Part shown: piece by piece, positions 19,981 through 29,757 of the stretch
Numbering within the stretch: the first letter of the stretch is position 1
How the letters are laid out: every line of letters starts with the position of its first letter
Source of the DNA: Caulochytrium protostelioides
Lineage: Eukaryota > Chytridiomycota > Caulochytriomycetes > Caulochytriales > Caulochytriaceae
Assembly: GCA_003615045.1 (NCBI GenBank)
Contig: ML014144.1
Span: 1-64,000, forward strand
Reading direction: 5' to 3'
Length of the DNA: 64,000 nt
Program-made: the position numbers and the translations under genes
The notes under the pieces: generated by a model
Seen by the model: only the letters and a program-made list of their open reading frames with translations
The model's database searches: none
What the model was told of the DNA's origin: nothing

Positions 19981-21930
19981 TCACAAGGAGATTGAGCGAT
20001 CTAGCGACTGAATGAGACGGAAAAGGGTACTCGCCTGCGACGCTGAAAGCATCGCTGACACGTCCACCAGATCCTGAATCAGCTCTTCGATAACGCGCGG
20101 AATACGGCGGGTGGCTGGTGCTTGTAGGACGCCTGCAGCGCCGTCGGCCGGGGGACATGTCGTTGTATCGACAGCGATTTGGAAAGGGCGTGCCGGGTCG
20201 CTGTCCCTTCTGCGCACTCGCAGCAGGAGCGTCGACTCCGGGGTGCCGCGTTCCCAGAGGGCTGTCTTCGCGCGGCACATGCTTCGGTCGAGCCACTGCA
20301 GGCAGACCAGGAGCAGCGCATGCGCCGCGTCGCCGGACGCCTCGCTCGCGGCCGGGTGCTCACCCGCCGCGCCGCCAGACGCCTCGCCTGCGGCCGCGGC
20401 GAACAAGACGAGCGCCGCCCGCACGAGGACCTGGATCATGAGCGGCGTCAGCGACTGCATCCACGGCGGCTCGGCCAACGACGGCGCCTCGATCCACTGG
20501 AAGGGGATCGCCCAGACGGCGTGGGCGATGGCGTCGTTCTCGGGGTCCGCGTGCCACGGCAGGTCCAGCACCGGGTAGGCCTCGCTGGGGACGACGACGA
20601 CGGCGGCATCGCCAGGGGCATCGGCGACGGCATCGGCAGCGGCGGTGGCGGGCTCTGCCATGCCGTCGCGCAGAAGATGCGTGCGGTGGGCGGCCAGCAC
20701 GTCGGCGTAGAGCTCGACCATCACGCCGCTGAATGCTGCGAAGCGGGCGAGGAAGCGGGTCCCGCCGGGCGCATAGGCCAGCCAGCCGTGCCGATGAAGG
20801 GCCGCTGCGACGTGGCCAGCGTCCGAGGGGATCACATGGGCCGTGGCGGCGGTCCAGATCTGCAGGACGGCGTGGCGCAAGGCTCCGAGCCCGCGCCGGA
20901 CCTCCAGATACGTTTGCTCCCATCGCGCGAGGAGCCGAGGCCACGGCACGCTGTGCTGCGGGAGGGCGGCCCGATTTTTGTGATGATCGAGAAACCGGTC
21001 CTCTTCGCCCGCAGCCAGTTGCAGCCCGGAGCGGTACGCGCAATTGGCCTGCGCCAGCCGCGCCTCGGCCAGCGTGAAGATGCCGTCGACCGTCTCCACG
21101 AGCGCTTGCGTATGAGCGGGTGCCAACAGGACGATTGATCGATGCGCCGGCGACCACGCGGCGTCGTGCTCTCCGGTGCGCACCGCCGCGGGGCCGGGCC
21201 CGGGCATTGCCTCCCGCAGCGCCGCGCAGAGCTCGACGAGGCTGCGGATCGATTCGAGGAACGCGGCGTGGTCGGCCCAGGCAGCGGCGTCGCGGGACGC
21301 GGCGTCGCGGGCGGCGGCGGCGACGGCGGCGGATCCGTGCCCCCGTTTCGGACGGCCGCGTCTCGGCATCTGCCGCCGCCAAAACTGCTTTAGGCGCTCG
21401 GCGCTCGTCGGCAGCCGCGCCGCCCGCAGCGCCTTCGGACGGCGGGCGGCGCCCGCCTCTGCCATGTCGGTGGCCGCTCCCGGCTCGGTGGCCGCTCCTG
21501 GCTCGCCGGTGGCGCCCGGCAACGCCGCCGGCCGCGCCGCGTCGTTCACCGCGGCCAGATAGGCTGACTCTAAGGCTGCGGCGCGCAGATCCGCAAGCGT
21601 GATGGTCTGCCGGGCCTGGGCCAGCTGCGCTTCCAAGCCGCGGATCTGTGCATCGTGGTCCTGGCGCGCCCCCCGGAGGTTCTGTGGCAGCGCGGTCCCG
21701 GCCTCGGGGTCTTCGGGATCGGCCTCGGGGGGAGGCCGGGGAGGCTCTGCCGGCGCGGCGGCCCACGCCGTCAGCTGTGCCAGGAAGACTGGCCACGGGA
21801 CATCCCGACGCCGCGCCATGACGAGCGCATAGGCAAGCACGAGCGGGATGCTCGCCGCTGGGGCGGTGTCAGGAGGCGGCGGCGGTATCATCGTGCCGCA
21901 AGGGTCTCGACGTTCAGGGCCGTGCAGCAT
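19981..21930 (-). CDS. Uncharacterised protein, possible Mei4-like meiotic factor
   Basis: A 649-residue frame from the first in-frame ATG (21930); the longer open frame upstream begins at a non-ATG codon. Near the N-terminus comes IPLVLAYALVMARRRDVPWPVFLAQLTAW, then a proline-rich gap and DAQIRGLEAQLAQARQTITLADL. An aliphatic helix with ALA-like alternation, then an aromatic W/F-containing segment, then a short coiled coil with LEAQL, is the layout of the first conserved motifs of Mei4 (with Rec114, needed for meiotic double-strand breaks). Later helical blocks (FLESIRSLVELCAALREA, HRSIVLLAPAHTQALVETVD, FLARFAAFSGVMVELYADV) would fit the rest of an all-helical protein. The match is weak and from memory. 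The gene may simply be lineage-specific. A gene here is well supported by the 2 kb frame and alternating hydrophobic blocks; the name is not. Confidence 0.55.
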   Translation of the reverse strand: MLHGPERRDPCGTMIPPPPPDTAPAASIPLVLAYALVMARRRDVPWPVFLAQLTAWAAAPAEPPRPPPEADPEDPEAGTALPQNLRGARQDHDAQIRGLEAQLAQARQTITLADLRAAALESAYLAAVNDAARPAALPGATGEPGAATEPGAATDMAEAGAARRPKALRAARLPTSAERLKQFWRRQMPRRGRPKRGHGSAAVAAAARDAASRDAAAWADHAAFLESIRSLVELCAALREAMPGPGPAAVRTGEHDAAWSPAHRSIVLLAPAHTQALVETVDGIFTLAEARLAQANCAYRSGLQLAAGEEDRFLDHHKNRAALPQHSVPWPRLLARWEQTYLEVRRGLGALRHAVLQIWTAATAHVIPSDAGHVAAALHRHGWLAYAPGGTRFLARFAAFSGVMVELYADVLAAHRTHLLRDGMAEPATAAADAVADAPGDAAVVVVPSEAYPVLDLPWHADPENDAIAHAVWAIPFQWIEAPSLAEPPWMQSLTPLMIQVLVRAALVLFAAAAGEASGGAAGEHPAASEASGDAAHALLLVCLQWLDRSMCRAKTALWERGTPESTLLLRVRRRDSDPARPFQIAVDTTTCPPADGAAGVLQAPATRRIPRVIEELIQDLVDVSAMLSASQASTLFRLIQSLDRSISL

Positions 21931-22676
21931 GACAACGGCGGGCCGGTTGCTGGCGGTTCGGCTAGCCGGCTCACTGCCGTCGGTGGGGAATCCGGGGTCG
22001 CGGGTCGCGCGTGAAAGCAGCGATGTCTCGTCAAACTCCGACGCACAGACATGAGGACGCCACAAATGATGATGCCGACCGGCGTGTGCGGGCGTCGACG
22101 ATACCGTCAACGGATCTTCAGGTGGCCGCCATCGAAAGCGATGCTGACGCGGCGGCGTTTCCGGAGCGCGGTTCGAAAAAGGCAGAGACCATGCTGCGCG
22201 TTTTGACAGGAGGCGTGTGGGGTGTCGGCATCACCCGTGCGGAACAGCATGCATTTTGTGCTTTGACAACGTCTTGACAGACCAGTGGTCGTCGTGGGTG
22301 ATCCATTCGATGGTTCGACGGACCGGTGAGTACGACCGTCATGCGACTCCATCATGCGACTTCGCCATGCAGAGTCGCATGACGGGGGGGCCGCGTCAGC
22401 ACGGTGGAAGGATGTCCTCATCAGCACGACCACGTCGCGACATCGTGTCGGATGCCACCCAGCTGCCCCAAAACGGAATGGACGGCGGAAGTATACTTTT
22501 TAAAGGCTCTGCGGCATACCTGGCGGCGCTGACGCCCCTGCTATCGACCCTCACGATCCTTTTTGGCGGTCCCCTTTCAATGACCGTTGCCGTGTCCTGA
22601 TGATGTGGCGGCGTGACGGAGTCCTCTCGCTCACTCCTCGCTCACCCCTCGCTCCCTCCCGTTCCAGGCTGTGACC
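21931..22676. other. Divergent promoter region with a 12-base inverted repeat
   Basis: A spacer of about 745 bases between divergent genes. Apart from the inverted repeat at 22338-22383, only short frames without recognisable motifs are present. Confidence 0.4.
22338..22383. repeat. Perfect 12-base inverted repeat, 22-base loop
   Basis: Left arm GTCATGCGACTC (22338-22349) and right arm GAGTCGCATGAC (22372-22383) are exact reverse complements. A third partial copy of the core, CATGCGAC, lies inside the loop at 22353. It sits in the divergent promoter region and could be a regulator-binding palindrome or a transcript hairpin. Confidence 0.6.
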
Positions 22677-24938
22677 ATGGCCTCTGCATGGATGACCCGC
22701 GTGGAGCAGCCGCATCCGTCCACGAAGCCCTCCTTGCTGGATGTGCTGCCCGCGGCGCCGCTGCCGGTCATCCGCCCGCCCGAGGACGGCGCGGAGACGG
22801 ATGAGCACGAGCAGAAGCAGGAAAGTCTCAAAACGCCCGATCTGTCGCTTGGGTCGGCGCCCAGCACGCCGTCGTCGCCGGTCCGCTTCCGCGCGATCAG
22901 CAAATGGACGGCGTCCATGCGCCGCCTCTCCTCGCAGGCGCGCAAGACCCTGAGCTGGACCACGCCCCTCGAGGGACGTCCGGGCGCCGCCGATGCTTCA
23001 CCGATGCGTGACGCGCCGCGGCGGGACAGCCGTGCGGCCGCGCAGACCGGACCGCCCAGCCTGGAGTCGGTCTGGACGCCGTCCTCGTCCTTCCTTCCGC
23101 CGGTGCCGGTGCCGGTGCAGCCGCGGCTCGACGTGACGTCGCTCGAGGTATCGTGTGGCGATTCTGCGCCTCCCGCGCCTCCCTTGTCCCATGGCTCGCG
23201 CGCTTCGCTCATGGCCGAGTATCCAACGAGCGCGGGGGCAGACGTCCTCGTGCCGTCGGCCTCGTATCGCGCACGGCCGGTCACTCCATCGTCGCATTCG
23301 CCGCCATTGATGTTTCCGTCTTCGCATTCGCCATCATTATTGCCACCATCGCCCGTTCCCCAACTGAGCCATGTGCGTGACGGCGATCGCATACTGTCCC
23401 ATGCAAAGGCTCCGCAGGCTGTCGACACCAGGGAGAGGTCGACAGCCGATCCGCATGAGGGCAAGCATCCTCGTCCGCTCCACGTGGCTTCCCACCCGGC
23501 GCGTCGCAGCGTCAGCTTCGCATCATCGCAACAGATCGGGCTGGCCGCGGCCCCCGCCTCGCCGGGGCTCGAGGAAAGGCCCCGTCGCGGCCTTATTGTG
23601 GCCTCACGGCCGTTTCCGATCCCGCCTCTCGAGCGCCGCTCCGACCGTCGTGTCGCCCGCGACACCGCCGCCGATGTCCCCGTGCCAACCGTGGAAACGG
23701 CCGAGGATGGTGTCGGCTATCGCCAGAGCCTGAGCCAGGGCCAGAACCCGAACCAAACGGTGTCACCTGAGGCGGCCGCGTCGGCCATCGATCAAGTCCA
23801 AAAGAGGATGCTGCGCAGCTTCCAGCCAGCGTCGACGCCGCACCGCGTGCGGCCGCTGTCGTCGTTCGCGGCTCCCGCCAAGGACCCGCACGAAGCAAGG
23901 GAGCGTCCGGCGCATCAATGGCCAGATACGGGCGTCTCGGAGCTGGCCAAGGCCGCGTTCTACACGCACGTGGCGCGCCGGCGTCCCGAAGTCATCCAGT
24001 ACATTGCGTGCACGATGCCGTCGCCGCGGGACTGGCTCGCGGCGTTCCTGGTCTGGTGCGACGGTGACGGCGACCGCGCGGCGCAGGCGGCAGGCAAGTG
24101 GTACCACGTGCGCCGCGACCAGCTCGGGCTGTCGGGGCGATCGCTGGCGGGGATCGGCGTATACCGCTCGGGCGGCGGCGCGATGCCCACCGACATCTGC
24201 GCGCTCTCCAGCGGATTCGTGCATCTGTTCCGGCTGGACGACCCGAGCATGGCGGCGCCCGACCGCCGGCACTCGCTGGCCGCGCTGCCGCCGACGTCCA
24301 AGCCACGCGACCCTAGTCGCCTCGTAATGCTCGTCGATCTCCGCAGGGTCCAGATGCACGTGACGCCCGCGGTGGAGTGGGTCCGGGGGCTCTTTATCGC
24401 GCTCGAGCGGACGGCGTGGATCGCCAGCGACCGGTGTCCGCAGCGCGTCGGCCGCCTGACGCTCGTCGTCCAGACGCCGCCCACTGCGGCGGGGGACCCC
24501 TCGGCCGTCGGCCACGCGTGCTGGGGCAGCGACCCGGAGCGCATCATCCCGTATGCTCTCGCCATGCTGACCGGCGGCATCCCCCTGCACCTCCAGGCCA
24601 TCCATCTCGTCGTTGGCACCGCCGACGCCGACCCGCCGAGCTCGCTCCCCTCGGTCACGGGCTCGTTGCCAGGCGGCGGGGAGCCGTGTGCGCCGCTCGG
24701 CGCGTGGCTCAGCCATGCGCGCGAGCAAGTCGCGCCGGACGTCTGGAGCCGGCTCCACGTGCATCACCGCGCCGCCACGCTGGTCCCCGACGTCTTCTAC
24801 GAGCTGCCGACGCATCTCGGGGGGTCGCTGCGTTTCACGTGCCAGCTCTGGGCGTCGCCCGACATGGATCCGGACCCGGGCCAGGCGGGGCGGGGGCCCT
24901 ATCAGTCTCTCTCACCCGGCGATCAAGCGCTCTTTTAG
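22677..24938 (+). CDS. Uncharacterised protein with possible divergent CRAL-TRIO (Sec14-like) domain
   Basis: A 753-residue frame starting MASAWMTRVE (the upstream GTG in frame is not a start). The first 400 residues are disordered Ser/Pro/Arg sequence. The C-terminal region (about 415-755) is folded-looking. AAFYTHVARRRPEVIQYIAC and WLAAFLVWCDGDGDRAAQAAGKWYHVRRD resemble the CRAL-TRIO N-terminal helices (a leucine/Phe stretch, DxxxA, then WR/HVRRD). RLVMLVDLRRVQMHVT, a long helix, ACPQRVGRLTLVVQTPP-like strand (RVGRLTLVVQTPP) and GGIPLHLQAIHLVVG follow the order of the lipid-binding fold. The match is by pattern only. If right, it would be a phospholipid-transfer or regulatory protein with an unusual regulatory N-terminus. 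The reading frame itself looks real. Confidence 0.55.
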   Translation: MASAWMTRVEQPHPSTKPSLLDVLPAAPLPVIRPPEDGAETDEHEQKQESLKTPDLSLGSAPSTPSSPVRFRAISKWTASMRRLSSQARKTLSWTTPLEGRPGAADASPMRDAPRRDSRAAAQTGPPSLESVWTPSSSFLPPVPVPVQPRLDVTSLEVSCGDSAPPAPPLSHGSRASLMAEYPTSAGADVLVPSASYRARPVTPSSHSPPLMFPSSHSPSLLPPSPVPQLSHVRDGDRILSHAKAPQAVDTRERSTADPHEGKHPRPLHVASHPARRSVSFASSQQIGLAAAPASPGLEERPRRGLIVASRPFPIPPLERRSDRRVARDTAADVPVPTVETAEDGVGYRQSLSQGQNPNQTVSPEAAASAIDQVQKRMLRSFQPASTPHRVRPLSSFAAPAKDPHEARERPAHQWPDTGVSELAKAAFYTHVARRRPEVIQYIACTMPSPRDWLAAFLVWCDGDGDRAAQAAGKWYHVRRDQLGLSGRSLAGIGVYRSGGGAMPTDICALSSGFVHLFRLDDPSMAAPDRRHSLAALPPTSKPRDPSRLVMLVDLRRVQMHVTPAVEWVRGLFIALERTAWIASDRCPQRVGRLTLVVQTPPTAAGDPSAVGHACWGSDPERIIPYALAMLTGGIPLHLQAIHLVVGTADADPPSSLPSVTGSLPGGGEPCAPLGAWLSHAREQVAPDVWSRLHVHHRAATLVPDVFYELPTHLGGSLRFTCQLWASPDMDPDPGQAGRGPYQSLSPGDQALF

Positions 24939-27036
24939 CTTTGGATGGAGCCGTCCAGCTCGGGGATCGTCGCGTCTCATGCCAGTAACAGATGTCGGCA
25001 TCCGACCAGAGTCGGCATCCGAAGGCGCCGGTGCCCATGATGAGCGTGAGCGCCAAGGGGGGCCACGAGGACACCTCACATCATCCGCCATCCTCGGGGG
25101 ATCGGTCAATAGATCGGTCAATAGATCATGGAAGTGAACCAGAGACCGACGGGTCGGTCCGGGTCATGCGGTGTGGGTGATGCGTGGGTGGTCCTACCAT
25201 AAAGCGTTGAATCCTTGCTGTGTTCCCTGGTGCGCTCGTAAGGGCCCTCAGCCAGGGTAATGGTTTGGGGGAGATCACGTGGTGCAACCAAACACGAGGG
25301 CATCAGGCGTATGTCACGAGACCCCTTCGCGTACGAGCCAGCAGCATGACTCACGGCCAGAGGTCTCATCTCGCGATCCCTCGATGCGGGTGTATGGTTC
25401 AGTATTTCGTTGCTTCATGCTTGGCCCGGCCATGAAGGGCGGATGAGGGTTACTCCATGAACAATCTCACGTTCTGCTTTCCCGTGTCGCGGTCGGCCAT
25501 CGCCGCCGTCGGAGCCCTGGCGGCGTCGCATCCGTGCAGAAACTCAAGTATTTCAGCATCCGGCATCGCGCTGATACCGCCACCCACGACGCCCCGCTGA
25601 TCGGGCCGGTCGCGCCGCATCGCCGTGGTTTACTTCACATGGGCCGTGGTGCGCTGGCGGATCGTGTGGATTTTTGTTTGGCTGTCTCCACACCATAGAA
25701 AAAAGGGGGGTGATCATGCTTTCATCAATCCCATATCACCTTAAGCCAGCCTGTGTTGACGACCACATCCAATCAGCAAAATGATACGACGGCCTCCGCC
25801 CAGCGCGCCATATGAGCTTTCATGGCGGGTGGCATCGGAGCACGGAGCAATGAGCCCCCCAAAACCGCCCCCCCGCCACATGGGTTGGTTCCCGTTCATA
25901 CGCAGCGAGGATCCCGCGTGATCTGTCAGGTGCCACGTCGTCGGCGTTGTGGCGGCGCCACATCTCGCCGCTCGTGGCCCGCAGAACTCCGCCCGAGCGG
26001 TGACGGGTAACACGGTGCTGATTGTGTTTGGTTCGGGCCTGGTGTGACACGCCGCCCTTCTCTGGGTCCATCGCCATGAAAGGAATAGGGGTGGTGCCCA
26101 AAACCTTGCGGCGCGTGAACGGTACGGCTGTGTTCGGAGCCCCGTCGGAGCCCAATCGTAACCCGATCGGAACCGGGCGGGACCGCGGGACAGCGCTATG
26201 CGGTACCCCGTTGATTCACCGTTTTTTTCCCCGATCGGAGCATCGCCGCCGGCTGGTCGCCGTCGTGCGCGCACATCGAACATTCCTGTGCAGCCCTTGT
26301 GGTGTCAGCATTCGGATCAAGACATTCGTGAGGGAGTGTGAGCCCGCCCGGATGCCTTGGCAATGACCTGGGCTCTGCTGACGCGGCTTTCTTTTTCGTC
26401 CTCGCTTTCATGTCGGCGCGCATCGGATGGGTCGATGTGCGGCCGTCGAGCGCCGATGCTCCGTTCGAGGGCGTGTTATGTATGACGATGCAATGCCGAC
26501 ATCGCCGATACTTATCTGCGGCCGCCATTTCCCCTTTTGTGTTTCTTTCACAGCATTCCTCCGTCTCGCCCATCGCCTTCCTCGCCGTCCGTGTCATGAT
26601 GCGGCGCACCCGCTGGCAGCGACGAGACGGTGTGGGAAGTCCCGGAGCAGGAGAGGGACCCGACTCCGCTGAGCGGGTGGGAAACAAATTCAATAACAAC
26701 GTATTTTGGGGCCCCGCGACTGGAAATAGCGGTAAAAAATGGGTGATCTGCAGCGCGGCCGGAGGAACCGGGATTGCTGACAGCGCCGGCGGGAACTCAT
26801 CGAATCGGGCGAAAATGGCGGATCTTGAATCGGAATTACGGGCGGGCACTGAACCAGGCGGACCTTGAAGCATGCGTATGCGCTCCGGTCGGCGAGGGAG
26901 ACGGTTCTGCTGGCCACGAGCGCAAGCATCCGGCGCGTCGGCGGCGGCGCGCGGATATGTCGCCCTGTACGGCCAGGTCATGTGGGATGTACAAGACGCC
27001 AGCGCCGCATGTGATGGGATATCGAGCAATGAGACA

Positions 27037-27044
27037 TATATAAA
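27037..27044 (+). promoter_or_regulatory. TATA-like box of the secreted Bim1-like gene
   Basis: TATATAAA about 290 bases before the ATG, followed by a pyrimidine/AC-rich leader typical of strongly expressed fungal genes. Position and sequence only; the transcription start is not known. Confidence 0.45.
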
Positions 27045-27168
27045 TGTCTGCGGACCGCGGTCATCTAGAATCCCTATCGTCGGTTCCATCTTGAAACTGT
27101 ACTCGCCACTCACCCCTCACTGCCCTCTATTCTCGATAGCCACTACCGACCACTCTACACTTTACACA

Positions 27169-27238
27169 CTACAGTCTAAACGCTACAGTCTAAACATTAC
27201 AGTCTAAACTTTACAGTCTAAGCTTTACACTCTACATT
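27169..27238 (+). repeat. Five tandem 14-base units in the leader of the Bim1-like gene
   Basis: Units read CTACAGTCTAAACG, CTACAGTCTAAACA, TTACAGTCTAAACT, TTACAGTCTAAGCT and a degenerate TTACACTCTACATT. The core TACAGTCTAA is kept in four. They lie 98-167 bases before the start codon, downstream of the TATA-like box, so probably in the 5' UTR. Confidence 0.8.
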
Positions 27239-27335
27239 CACTCCTCTCAACGACCCCCCACGCTACAGTACGCTCTGCACCCCCCACGACAGATTCTCGC
27301 TGCTCTCTAGACGCACCTCGACCTTCTTCATCACG

Positions 27336-28304
27336 ATGCTTCGCCACATCTTCACCGTTGCCACCTTCTTGGTGGCCGCGGCCTCGAATGTTCAGGCCCA
27401 CGGCCGAATGACTAACCCAGTCTCGCGCCAGCTGGCCGCCGACAGCGACCCGACCTCAGCCAACTACCCGATCAACGGGGCTGCGCAACGCATGATGGAC
27501 TCCGCCCCGGAGCCCTGCGGCGGCGTCTCCAAAGCCGGCTCGCTCGGCAAGGTGACCAACCTCACCACCGGTCCAGTCAACATCGAGTACCTCATCACCG
27601 CCAACCACAAGGGTACTGCCCAAATCTCGATCTCCAAGGATGAAGTCAACTTTGTCAATATCTCGGAACTCTTTGAGGTGCAGTCCGGCACCAACAGCGT
27701 CCCGGCGACCATCCCTTCGGGCTACGAGGGTGCCGCCATCATCCGCTTCAAATGGGACGCCGCCATCACGCCCGAGCACTACATCAACTGTGCCGATGTC
27801 ATGATCAGCGGCGGCGGCTATGGAGCCCCCACGGCCTCCACCACCGCCCCGGCCGCCGCCGCCGCAACCACCGCCGCCGCCGCCCCCGCCGCGACCACCA
27901 CCGCTGCTGCCTCGCCGGCCGCCACCGAGCCTGTTCCGGCTGCCGTCGGCGACGTCGCCGCAGGCGCCGGTGCGAACGCGAGCACCAGCAGCCAATGCAG
28001 CACTGCGTCGTCGCCGTCGGCGCCGGCCGCGAGCCCCATCAGCGCCGTGAAGCTGGATGTCGTCGCGCCGGGCGCTGAGACCGGCGCGTGCAAGCTCGGC
28101 GCGTTCCAGTGCTCGGCCGACCAGGCGGGCTTCGCGCGCTGCGTGTACCAGTCGGGGTCGGCGACCGGCTGGAGCGCCGTCCAGAAGTGCGCCGCGGGCA
28201 CGCTGTGCACCAACGACGCCTCGCCATGCACGACCCTCGCGTCCAGCAAGGCTAACAAGACCCGCCGCCGCCGCTGGGTCCAGGCCGAGGCCGAGTCCCA
28301 GTAA
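27336..28304 (+). CDS. Secreted Bim1/X325-like (LPMO-fold) copper protein with CBM19-like tail
   Basis: A 322-residue secreted protein. Residues 1-21 form a signal peptide whose cleavage after VQA would leave His22 as the first residue, as needed for a copper-binding histidine brace. The module 22-160 has HGRMTNPVSR, EPCGG, a strand-rich middle with ITANHKGTAQISIS, and YINCADVMIS. This order (N-terminal His, CGG, internal His91, CAD with Asp154) fits the X325/Bim1 family of LPMO-like proteins, known for copper uptake rather than polysaccharide oxidation; a true chitin- or cellulose-active LPMO is the alternative. A linker of Ala/Thr (about 165-250) follows. Residues 251-300 (CKLGAFQCSADQAGFARC, then KCAAGTLC) match the chitin-binding CBM19 pattern. 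No GPI signal is seen at the C-terminus. The leader carries tandem repeats and a TATA-like box. Confidence 0.75.
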   Translation: MLRHIFTVATFLVAAASNVQAHGRMTNPVSRQLAADSDPTSANYPINGAAQRMMDSAPEPCGGVSKAGSLGKVTNLTTGPVNIEYLITANHKGTAQISISKDEVNFVNISELFEVQSGTNSVPATIPSGYEGAAIIRFKWDAAITPEHYINCADVMISGGGYGAPTASTTAPAAAAATTAAAAPAATTTAAASPAATEPVPAAVGDVAAGAGANASTSSQCSTASSPSAPAASPISAVKLDVVAPGAETGACKLGAFQCSADQAGFARCVYQSGSATGWSAVQKCAAGTLCTNDASPCTTLASSKANKTRRRRWVQAEAESQ

Positions 28305-29757
28305 ATGCCACCCACCATGGCGAGCCCGCCGCGAGTGGGCGCTGCAGTTCTTTTTTATTCATTTCCTCATCTGTTCTTTATTTGTAAATAACCTGTTTAT
28401 CTCAACAACTTTCTTAGGATACATTCCTGCGGTGCTGATGTGGGTGACGGCCTTGATGTTCACGATACACGTTCAACTTTAAAGACGAATCTCGACGAAC
28501 GAAAGACGAATGCGCGAGGCCCAGCGGTCAGTCAGTCGATTCCGACGACTCATGTCGTCAAAAATTAGCGCGTCTGATCTGTTGGCAGGATTAGCCAGCC
28601 CGGCAGAATGAGCTGACCATCAAAGTCTAAAAGAAGACGATCAGCGGATAAAAATATGATGAGGGTCCGAAAAAATGCGTTGTACACAAATAGTTTGATG
28701 ACGCCTTCTTTCCTGTTAAAAGGCTTCGTTGGCTGGCTCAGCTCGTTGACCCCCGGAAATCCAGCATCGATACAGGGCATGCCAACAACGGGCAACCGCA
28801 TAGCACCCCCACTCAGCTTAGTAGCAGCAGTTCAAACTCTCTTCCGCGGGCCAGGTCAGCATGCCGCTCGCGAACCACGCAGGGCCACGATATGGTGCGG
28901 AGCAGCGTCAGCCGGTGGCGCCGCTTCGTGTGTGGTCATGATCCCTGGCCCTGGTCAGCCCAGTCATGCTGCACAGGCCGCCGACCGCAGCCGTTCCCGA
29001 CAGCGCTCACGGGCTCTCTCCCGAACGGTATTGGTATCACAGAGGCAGATTACGTCGATAGACCGATCACTTTAAACTCCGACAAAATCGGTGCGGCCGG
29101 CCGGCGACGGCAAGGCGCGGCATGCTGCAAGGTCGGACCCGCGAGTATGCAGGTGCCCCGCATCATGCTGGGGCCGTGGAGGGCTCTGCCCAGAGCGTGG
29201 CCGACATCCGACGCCACAGGGACGCTGCTCGGGATGCCGGGCGCGCCGCCGCGCGCCGCGTCGCTGCGCCCGGCCCGGCCCGGCCTCGCCCTGCCGGGGC
29301 GGCCCCGCGCTTCAGCGGACCGCGCAGGATGAAGATCAACAGCGGGTCCCGCTCCGATGTGGATGACACGCGCGTCGCGCACGCAGCTGACCCGGAAGCG
29401 GTCGTGCATCGCAAGCCGACTCGGCGGCTCGACCCCCCCGTAGCATCGCTGGTCAAGTCATACGGCGCATGGGTATGGGTACGCCTCGGTCGAGGAGGCG
29501 GAGACAGCGCGTGACCGCGGTTGGTCCCGCTCTAGTCGCCGACACCATCGTGTCCGTCCGCTGCTCATTAATACGGGAGCCATCCTGCCGCAAGATTATT
29601 TTTTGGGTATATATAACACAGATTACATACCGGTTCACCACGAGAATCATTTTTCCAATAGAGCGCTGCGTCGTGCTGCATAGCGGATTCGGCTGGCTGC
29701 GAGTGCCGTGCCCCCCGTTCATTTCGATTCTCCCCTCCCGCATCCGGTATCGGCACG
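28305..29757. other. Intergenic, no gene seen
   Basis: A 1.45 kb spacer with lower-GC patches at 28340-28480 and 28560-28740. A 78-codon minus-strand frame in the second patch (28565-28801) contains hydrophobic stretches but nothing recognisable. The last 150 bases are AT-rich and probably include the promoter of the TLC gene. Confidence 0.4.

Larger units (their letters stand above)
24939..27335. other. Gene-poor region
   Basis: A 2.4 kb stretch without a supportable gene. Both strands carry short open frames but none has recognisable motifs or clear codon bias. It holds a tandem pair of GATCGGTCAATA (25100-25123) and, at the right end, the promoter of the secreted protein gene (TATA-like box and 14-base tandem repeats). 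Confidence 0.4.

Noticed and set aside
19863-20000. Apparent poly-Met / poly-His coding stretch
   Set aside because: Produced by the TCA microsatellite in every frame; it lies between the element remnant and the end of the next gene.
20360-21796. 478-codon alternative frame on the same strand as the Mei4-like gene
   Set aside because: Extremely Arg-rich, with no hydrophobic pattern. The other frame has alternating hydrophobic helices and fits a protein.
27169-27238. Possible CRISPR-like array
   Set aside because: The units are directly adjacent 14-mers with no spacers, in a eukaryotic leader region; an ordinary tandem repeat.
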